The position numbers and the translations under genes were made by a program. 6,448 nucleotides of DNA from positions 1-6,448 of the forward strand of contig CAAFJY010000146.1 of assembly GCA_900763355.1 (NCBI GenBank). Direction: 5' to 3'. The stretch is from Clostridia bacterium (GTDB taxonomy: Bacteria > Bacillota > Clostridia > Oscillospirales > Butyricicoccaceae). This document shows positions 1 to 4,187 of this stretch, in pieces. How positions within the stretch are numbered: position 1 is the first letter of the stretch; the number at the start of each line of letters is the position of its first letter. Below the pieces are notes generated by a model that was not told where the DNA came from, made no database searches, and was given only the letters and a program-made list of their open reading frames with translations.

Positions 1-15
1 AAGTGCGCTTTTTTT
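1..15 (+). terminator. Probable 3' end of an upstream intrinsic terminator (partial)
   Basis: The window opens with GTGCGC running straight into seven T residues (9-15). This is what the descending arm and U-tract of a rho-independent terminator look like. The matching left arm would lie outside the window, so the hairpin cannot be confirmed. If correct, it separates the binding-protein gene from whatever lies upstream. Confidence 0.3.
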
Positions 16-86
16 GAGAAACCATCGCCGCAGCGGAACAATTTACGGTTTTCCTCTGCGAAGTTTCGCCTGGCGGGCCCGGAATA

Positions 87-116
87 TTGACATCCCCCTG
101 CTCTTTATGTTATGTT
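87..116 (+). promoter_or_regulatory. Probable sigma-A promoter with extended -10, for the binding protein-kinase operon
   Basis: A perfect -35 hexamer TTGACA (87-92) is followed after 18 bp by TATGTT (111-116), which matches 4 of 6 consensus -10 bases. It is preceded by TGT (108-110), an extended -10 element. Transcription would start near 123. The element lies in a locally A+T-rich stretch just upstream of a strong Shine-Dalgarno site. It overlaps the only upstream in-frame ATG of the binding-protein gene (107), so that ATG would not be on this transcript. Confidence 0.5.
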
Positions 117-982
117 TATTCTGTATTACTGCATGGTTTTCCGAAGCCGCGCACGAAAGGGAGGGGATCCGCATCGACAAAAATCTCCGCTGGATCGCGC
201 TGCTGGTGCTCCTGGCGGCCTGTGCCGCTGTGCTGACCGCCTGCGCCGTGGGAGAGAGCCCGTCTGCTGACGGGGAGTCTCCCCGTCTCGTCATCGCCAG
301 CGATGACTATTCACCCTATTATTACATCGATGACAACGGCGAACGCACCGGCGTGGACGTGGACCTGGCCCGGGAGGCCTGCCGCCGACTGGGGATGGAG
401 CCGGAGTTTATTTCCGTGGCCTGGGAGGACAAGCAGCGGGTCCTGGAAAGCGGCGAGGCTGACTGCATCTGGGGCTGCTTCACCATGACCGGGCGGGAGG
501 CGGACTACACCTGGGCCGGGCCCTATCTGGACAGCAGCCAGCGGGTGATGGTCCGCCAGAGCAGCGGCAAGGCCGAGCTGCGGGAGATCGCCGGCTGCCG
601 CGTGGCCGTCCAGACCACCGGCAAGGCTGAGGAAGCCCTCCTGGCCGCCCCGGGCAACGGTCTCCCGGAGGTGGGGCACATTTACAGCTTCTCTTCCATG
701 GAGCAGGTCTATGCCTGTCTCCGCAAGGGCTATGCCGACGCCATCGCCGGGCACGAGGGGGCCCTCCTGGCCCTCCGCTCCACCGCGCCGGAGGAATATG
801 TCATTCTCCCCGGGAGCATCTACTCCTCCCAGCTGGGGGTGGCCTTTGCCAAGGGGACCCATACCGAGCTGGCCGCCCGGCTCACCGCCGTTTTGCAGGA
901 GATGCGGGAGGACGGCACCATCGCCGCCATCGCCCAGTCCTATGGCCTGTCTGCGGGATCGCTTCCGGGGGGCACGCGATGA
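107..982 (+). CDS. Substrate-binding lipoprotein, SBP family 3 (amino-acid-type), likely sensory
   Basis: This is a secreted, lipid-anchored type II periplasmic-binding-protein fold of the SBP_bac_3 family. The coordinates use the only canonical ATG upstream (107). Functional initiation is more likely at ATC 173, because the promoter -10 overlaps 107 and the Shine-Dalgarno at 159-166 points to 173. From 173 the protein starts with a classic signal: charged IDKNLR, a hydrophobic run WIALLVLL, then a Leu-Thr-Ala-Cys lipobox with Cys at 242-244 (residue 24 from 173, 46 from 107). An earlier Leu-Ala-Ala-Cys (Cys at 221) also fits. The mature domain begins LVIASDDYSPYYYID and contains TGREADYTWAGPY with the family's ligand-carboxylate Arg (494-496). 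The second lobe begins near VAVQTTGKAEEAL. The usual ligand-amine Asp after GYADAIAG is His (752-754). No permease or ATPase gene is adjacent. The stop overlaps the kinase start by 4 bp, so a role as ligand receptor for the kinase is inferred. Confidence 0.85.
   Translation: MLCLFCITAWFSEAAHEREGIRIDKNLRWIALLVLLAACAAVLTACAVGESPSADGESPRLVIASDDYSPYYYIDDNGERTGVDVDLAREACRRLGMEPEFISVAWEDKQRVLESGEADCIWGCFTMTGREADYTWAGPYLDSSQRVMVRQSSGKAELREIAGCRVAVQTTGKAEEALLAAPGNGLPEVGHIYSFSSMEQVYACLRKGYADAIAGHEGALLALRSTAPEEYVILPGSIYSSQLGVAFAKGTHTELAARLTAVLQEMREDGTIAAIAQSYGLSAGSLPGGTR
159..166 (+). promoter_or_regulatory. Ribosome binding site that bears on the start of the binding-protein gene
   Basis: GGGAGGGG, preceded by AAA, is the only strong Shine-Dalgarno sequence upstream of the signal peptide. 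An initiation codon would be expected about 6-9 bases downstream. There is no in-frame ATG, GTG or TTG there; the in-frame codon at the right distance (6 nt) is ATC at 173. See the finding on the start codon. Confidence 0.5.
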
Positions 983-3528
983 AGAATCGGCATCTTTCCG
1001 CCCGCACCGGGGAGCGGGTGCTGTGGTATTCTCTCCTCTACGGGGCCATCGTCATCCTCTGCCTGTTTTTCTTCCTCACCTGGCAGACAAAAAACCGGGC
1101 CATGACCTCCCTGCGGGAGATCCTCCAGGTGATGGAGAGGCGCATCACCCAATATGATCTCTATATGGACAACGACCAGGTCAAGAGCCTGGTCCGCCTG
1201 ATGGACAAGACTGCGGAGCTCTCTGACCGGCTGGCCGCCGCCCTGCCGGAGGATGTCCCCGCCTTTTTGGACCGCTATGCCGCCGACCAGCGGCTGACGG
1301 GCATCCTGGTCCTGGACGAAAATATGGACCCCGTCTGGCAGACGGCATCCGACGGGGACACCTATGCCTTTCTTCTGCCCCTCATCCAGGGGGAGAACGT
1401 CTGCCATATCCCCCAGCAGAAAAAGCGCGCTTATCTCACCGAGGCCTCTTCCGGCGGGCAGGTCTATGATTTCGTGGCCGCCCCCCGGACCGATGCCCCC
1501 GGCGTGGTGGCCGCCTATGCCCTGAAGGATCCCTTCACCGCCAGCCTGGGGGAGGAGTGGCTGGAGGTCCTCTTCTCCGGGGACAGCTTTGACCTGGGGG
1601 CCGTGGTGGCCGTGTCCGACGGGACCCGGGTCCTGGCTTCCAACCTGGACAGCATCGTGGGCCGGACCCTCCAGGAATGCGACCTGCTCAGCACCCGGAG
1701 CGGGCCGGACAGCTCCGGTCTCCTGAAAAAACACAGCACCGGCGGGGACCTCTGGTTCGGGCTCCAGGATGCGGTGAAGGATTACCGGCTCTTTGCCTAT
1801 GCCCCCGCATCCCAGCTCTATGCCAGCCGGCGGACGGTGCTGGGCTACTGCGCCGCCATCTATCTGCTCCTCTGGCTGGGCTTTGCCCTCCTCCGCCAGT
1901 GGACCCAGCGGGAAAATCTGCAGAAGCTCAACACCCAATACCGCATCATCGGCTCCATCGGGAGCCTTTACAAGACCGGCTTCCTTCTCCACCTGGACCG
2001 GGGGACCATGGAGATCATCATCGATCCCCCTGTCCCCGCCCTGCCCCTGGGAGGGACCCTCCCCGCCCGGGAGACGCTGGACGGACTGGAGGACCGCTAC
2101 ATCGCCCCCACCTATCGGGAGGGGCACCGGGCCTTTACCCAGCTGGACACCGTGGCCGCCCGCCTGGCGGAAGCACCCTATCTCACCTATACCTACCAGG
2201 ACATCAATGGAAACTGGATCAAATCGGAGATCGCCGCCCAGGAGTATGACCGCCAGGGGACCCTGGTTGGGGCCCTCCTTCTCTCCCGGGATGTGACGGT
2301 GGAAAAGCGCCGGGAGCTGGAATATCAGGACCAGATCATCCACGCCATGAAGGACGCCGAGCGGGCCAACATGGCCAAGACCGACTTCCTCCGCCGCATG
2401 AGCCACGATGTCCGCACCCCCATCAACGGCATCCGCGGCATGGTGGAGATCAGCCGCCACTTCCCCGGAGACGAGGAAAAGCAGGAGGAATGCCGGCAGA
2501 AGATCCTGGCGGCCTCGGGCTTCTTGCTGGAGCTGGTCAACAACGTTCTGGACATGAACAAGCTGGAATCCGGCCAGATCCATCTGGAAGAGAAGCCCTT
2601 TGACCTGACGGAGATCCTGGAGAGGACCGTTTCCATCGTGGAGGCCCAGGCCCGGGAAAAGGGCATCACCTTCCAGTGGGAGACCCGGGACTGGGTCCAT
2701 TCCGCCCTGCTGGGCAGCCCCCTGCATCTCCAGCAGGTCTTGCAGAACATCGCCGGGAATGCCGTGAAATACAACCGGGAAAACGGCGCGGTCTATGTTT
2801 CCTGCCAGGAGCTCTCCTGCGTGGCGGGGACGGTCCAGCTGCGTTTCACCTGCCGGGACACCGGCCGGGGCATGAGCGAGGAGTTCCAGAAGCACGCCTT
2901 CGAGCCCTTTGCCCAGGAGGACACCACCGCCCACACCAGCTATGCGGGCACCGGCCTGGGACTGGCCATCACCCGGGAGCTGGTGGAGCGCATGGGCGGG
3001 ACCATCACCTTTACCAGCAAGCTGGGGGAGGGGACCTGCTTCACCGTCATCCTGCCCTTCCGCGTGGCCGGTGCGCCCGCGGCCGAGGGACCGGCGGAGG
3101 TCCCGGAGAAAAACGCCCTCCGGGGCGTGCGCATCCTCCTGGTGGAGGACAACGAGATGAACATGGAGATCGCCCGCTTCCTCCTGGAGCAGGAGGGGGC
3201 CGTCATCACCGAGGCCTGGAACGGGCGGGAGGCCCTGGAGACCTTCCGCACCGCGGCGCCCGGGGCCTTTGACGTCATCCTTATGGATATGATGATGCCC
3301 GTGATGAACGGGCTGGAAGCCGCCCGGGCCATCCGCGCCCTGGACCGCCCCGACGCGGGGGCGGTGGCCATCTTTGCCATGACGGCCAATGTCTTCGACG
3401 ACGACGCCCGCCAGAGCCGGGAAGCCGGGATCGACGAGCATCTGGGCAAGCCCCTGGAGCTGCCCCTCCTGGTGCGGACCATCCTCCGCTACTGCCGGGA
3501 GCGCCCGGTCTCCGGAGACCCCCGGTGA
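979..3528 (+). CDS. Membrane hybrid sensor histidine kinase (extracytoplasmic sensor-PAS-HisKA-HATPase-REC)
   Basis: This protein of 849 residues senses outside the cell and autophosphorylates on His, then passes the phosphate to its own receiver. Transmembrane helices lie at about 15-35 and 287-305, enclosing a ~250-residue extracytoplasmic domain, perhaps Cache-like (not proven). A PAS-like domain (~320-445) and a coiled-coil linker (~440-470) follow. The H-box is MSHDVRTP with the phosphorylated His476. The HATPase has N-box Asn590/Asn594, G1 box DTGRGM (627-632), F-box FEPF (641-644) and G2 box GTGLGL (657-662). The receiver (~717-839) has Glu723/Asp724, phospho-acceptor Asp770, Thr802 and Lys824, all intact. 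There is no C-terminal HPt domain, so a relay to a regulator would need an HPt protein encoded elsewhere. The ATG overlaps the preceding stop (ATGA, 979-982) with a G-run at 967-972 as ribosome site, implying translational coupling to the binding lipoprotein. No output regulator is encoded in the window. Confidence 0.93.
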   Translation: MKNRHLSARTGERVLWYSLLYGAIVILCLFFFLTWQTKNRAMTSLREILQVMERRITQYDLYMDNDQVKSLVRLMDKTAELSDRLAAALPEDVPAFLDRYAADQRLTGILVLDENMDPVWQTASDGDTYAFLLPLIQGENVCHIPQQKKRAYLTEASSGGQVYDFVAAPRTDAPGVVAAYALKDPFTASLGEEWLEVLFSGDSFDLGAVVAVSDGTRVLASNLDSIVGRTLQECDLLSTRSGPDSSGLLKKHSTGGDLWFGLQDAVKDYRLFAYAPASQLYASRRTVLGYCAAIYLLLWLGFALLRQWTQRENLQKLNTQYRIIGSIGSLYKTGFLLHLDRGTMEIIIDPPVPALPLGGTLPARETLDGLEDRYIAPTYREGHRAFTQLDTVAARLAEAPYLTYTYQDINGNWIKSEIAAQEYDRQGTLVGALLLSRDVTVEKRRELEYQDQIIHAMKDAERANMAKTDFLRRMSHDVRTPINGIRGMVEISRHFPGDEEKQEECRQKILAASGFLLELVNNVLDMNKLESGQIHLEEKPFDLTEILERTVSIVEAQAREKGITFQWETRDWVHSALLGSPLHLQQVLQNIAGNAVKYNRENGAVYVSCQELSCVAGTVQLRFTCRDTGRGMSEEFQKHAFEPFAQEDTTAHTSYAGTGLGLAITRELVERMGGTITFTSKLGEGTCFTVILPFRVAGAPAAEGPAEVPEKNALRGVRILLVEDNEMNMEIARFLLEQEGAVITEAWNGREALETFRTAAPGAFDVILMDMMMPVMNGLEAARAIRALDRPDAGAVAIFAMTANVFDDDARQSREAGIDEHLGKPLELPLLVRTILRYCRERPVSGDPR

Positions 3529-3545
3529 GCCGAAAAGGCCCTTTC

Positions 3546-3576
3546 AAAAAAGTCCGTGCCCTGCACGGACTTTTTT
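3546..3576 (+). terminator. Intrinsic terminator after the kinase gene
   Basis: A perfect 14-bp inverted repeat has arms 3546-3559 and 3563-3576 around a 3-base CCT loop. The GC core GTCCGTGC/GCACGGAC is flanked by A6 on the left and T6 on the right. The A-tract on the other side would let it work in both directions. It begins 17 bases after the kinase stop codon. Confidence 0.9.
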
Positions 3577-3591
3577 CCTCTTTTCGGGAAA

Positions 3592-3617
3592 GTTTGCCCC
3601 GGCAAACGCCATTTTTT
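3592..3617 (+). terminator. Second, weaker tandem terminator hairpin
   Basis: GTTTGC (3592-3597) pairs with GCAAAC (3602-3607) around a CCCG loop and is followed four bases later by six T residues (3612-3617). The stem is short and the U-tract is offset. It is best read as a back-up terminator behind the strong one at 3546-3576. Confidence 0.5.
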
Positions 3618-3656
3618 GAGCTAACACTGTCCGGAAAGATTGGTGAAAAAGAGAAA

Positions 3657-3675
3657 CTGTGAATTTTTTTCACAA
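3657..3675 (+). promoter_or_regulatory. Operator-like palindrome upstream of the metal-module promoter
   Basis: TGTGAA (3658-3663) and TTCACA (3669-3674) form a perfect 6-bp inverted repeat separated by five T residues. It ends 17 bases upstream of the proposed -35 box. It resembles Rex-type (TTGTGAA-N4-TTCACAA) and CRP-type (TGTGA-N6-TCACA) operators, but is one base too long in the centre for either. No regulator can be named. Confidence 0.25.
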
Positions 3676-3690
3676 CGTGTTTTCGGGGTC

Positions 3691-3719
3691 TTGATTTTCG
3701 GAAAAAGCCGTGGTAACAT
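3691..3719 (+). promoter_or_regulatory. Probable promoter of the small protein-P-type ATPase module
   Basis: TTGATT (3691-3696, 4 of 6) is followed after 17 bp by TAACAT (3714-3719, 4 of 6). TGG directly upstream (3711-3713) forms an extended -10. Transcription would start near 3726, giving a leader of about 70 bases before the ATG at 3799. It lies in an A+T-rich stretch between a terminator and a gene, where a promoter is expected. Confidence 0.5.
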
Positions 3720-3729
3720 ACCTTCAACA

Positions 3730-3751
3730 GCAGGGGACACGGGTCTTCTGC
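3730..3751 (+). other. Leader hairpin in the 5' untranslated region
   Basis: Positions 3730-3738 can pair with 3743-3751 as a 9-bp stem (two G-U pairs) closed by an ACGG loop, at the very start of the proposed transcript. It may stabilise the 5' end of the mRNA or be a small regulatory structure. I do not recognise a known riboswitch in this leader, and about 70 bases is short for most metal riboswitches. Confidence 0.3.
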
Positions 3752-3784
3752 CCTGAAAAGATCCTTTGATTTTTGATATTTTAT

Positions 3785-3790
3785 GGGAGG
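3785..3790 (+). promoter_or_regulatory. Ribosome binding site fixing the start of the small membrane protein
   Basis: GGGAGG lies 8 bases upstream of ATG 3799. It selects this start over the in-frame TTG at 3766, which would add 11 residues, has no such site and falls across this Shine-Dalgarno. Confidence 0.8.
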
Positions 3791-3798
3791 TTTTTGCT

Positions 3799-4101
3799 AT
3801 GAATCTGAAAAAGCTGGGACTCTTTGCCGCCGGGACGCTCTTTGGCTCCGCCGGTTTCAAACTGCTGAGCTCCAAGGATGCCAAGCGGGTCTATACCAAC
3901 GTCACGGCCGCCGCCCTTCGTGCCAAGGAGAGCGTCATGACCACCGTCACCTGCGTCCGTGAAAACGCCGGGGACATCCTGGCCGACGCCAAGGCCATCA
4001 ACGAGGAGCGCGCCGCCGCCGAAGCCGCCGCTGTGGTGGAGGACGAGGCTGCCCAGGCCGACTGCGCCTGCGGCTGCGCCGAAGCTCCCGCCGAGGACTG
4101 A
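3799..4101 (+). CDS. Small membrane protein, DUF6110-like, with C-terminal Cys-x-Cys-x-Cys tail; putative partner of the P-type ATPase
   Basis: This is a protein of 100 residues. Residues 5-23 form one glycine-rich hydrophobic helix (LGLFAAGTLFGSAGFKLL) after a Lys-Lys, without a cleavage site, so it is a probable membrane anchor. SSKDAKRVYTNVTAAALRAKE follows, which I recognise from DUF6110 proteins of Clostridia. Residues ~55-85 are a highly Ala/Glu-rich helix, and the tail carries Cys89, Cys91 and Cys93 in CACGC, plus acidic residues. The tail looks like a soft-metal binding site. The gene lies 86 bases upstream of a P1B-type metal pump, on the same strand. By analogy with mycobacterial PacL1 (DUF1490), which binds metal and assists CtpC, it may be a scaffold or metal-delivery subunit. 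The function is inferred; the family assignment is from memory of its motifs. The start is set by GGGAGG at 3785-3790. Confidence 0.85.
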   Translation: MNLKKLGLFAAGTLFGSAGFKLLSSKDAKRVYTNVTAAALRAKESVMTTVTCVRENAGDILADAKAINEERAAAEAAAVVEDEAAQADCACGCAEAPAED

Positions 4102-4125
4102 TCCCCGCCCGGGGCCTTTGCCCGC

Positions 4126-4153
4126 AAGGGAGCTGATGCGTCAGCTCCCTTTT
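4126..4153 (+). terminator. Terminator-like hairpin between the small protein and the pump (possible attenuator)
   Basis: AAGGGAGCTGA (4126-4136) pairs perfectly with TCAGCTCCCTT (4141-4151) around a TGCG loop. A short T4 run (4150-4153) follows. The stem is strong but the U-tract is short, and the pump gene starts 35 bases later with no obvious promoter between. Partial termination that lets some transcripts through to the pump gene is therefore likely. An alternative hairpin, 4115-4121 with 4124-4130, would compete for the left arm. Confidence 0.55.
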
Positions 4154-4187
4154 CCATTGGTTTTCTGCATCAGATAGGAGCGTCATT

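Noticed and set aside
14..106. N-terminal extension of the binding protein from TTG at 14
   Set aside because: The TTG lies in the apparent terminator T-run and upstream of the proposed promoter. It has no Shine-Dalgarno site and would bury the signal peptide deep in the protein.
940..3441. Very long open frame on the - strand opposite the histidine kinase
   Set aside because: It is an artefact of G+C-rich codon use: low-complexity Gly/His/Pro/Asp-rich translation, no ribosome site and no recognisable domain. The + strand frame has every kinase motif.
3657..3675. Calling this palindrome a true Rex or CRP site
   Set aside because: The half-sites are separated by one base more than either consensus allows, so it is reported only as an unassigned dyad.
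3766..3798. Extension of the small membrane protein from TTG at 3766
   Set aside because: It has no ribosome site, and the extension crosses the strong GGGAGG that serves ATG 3799.
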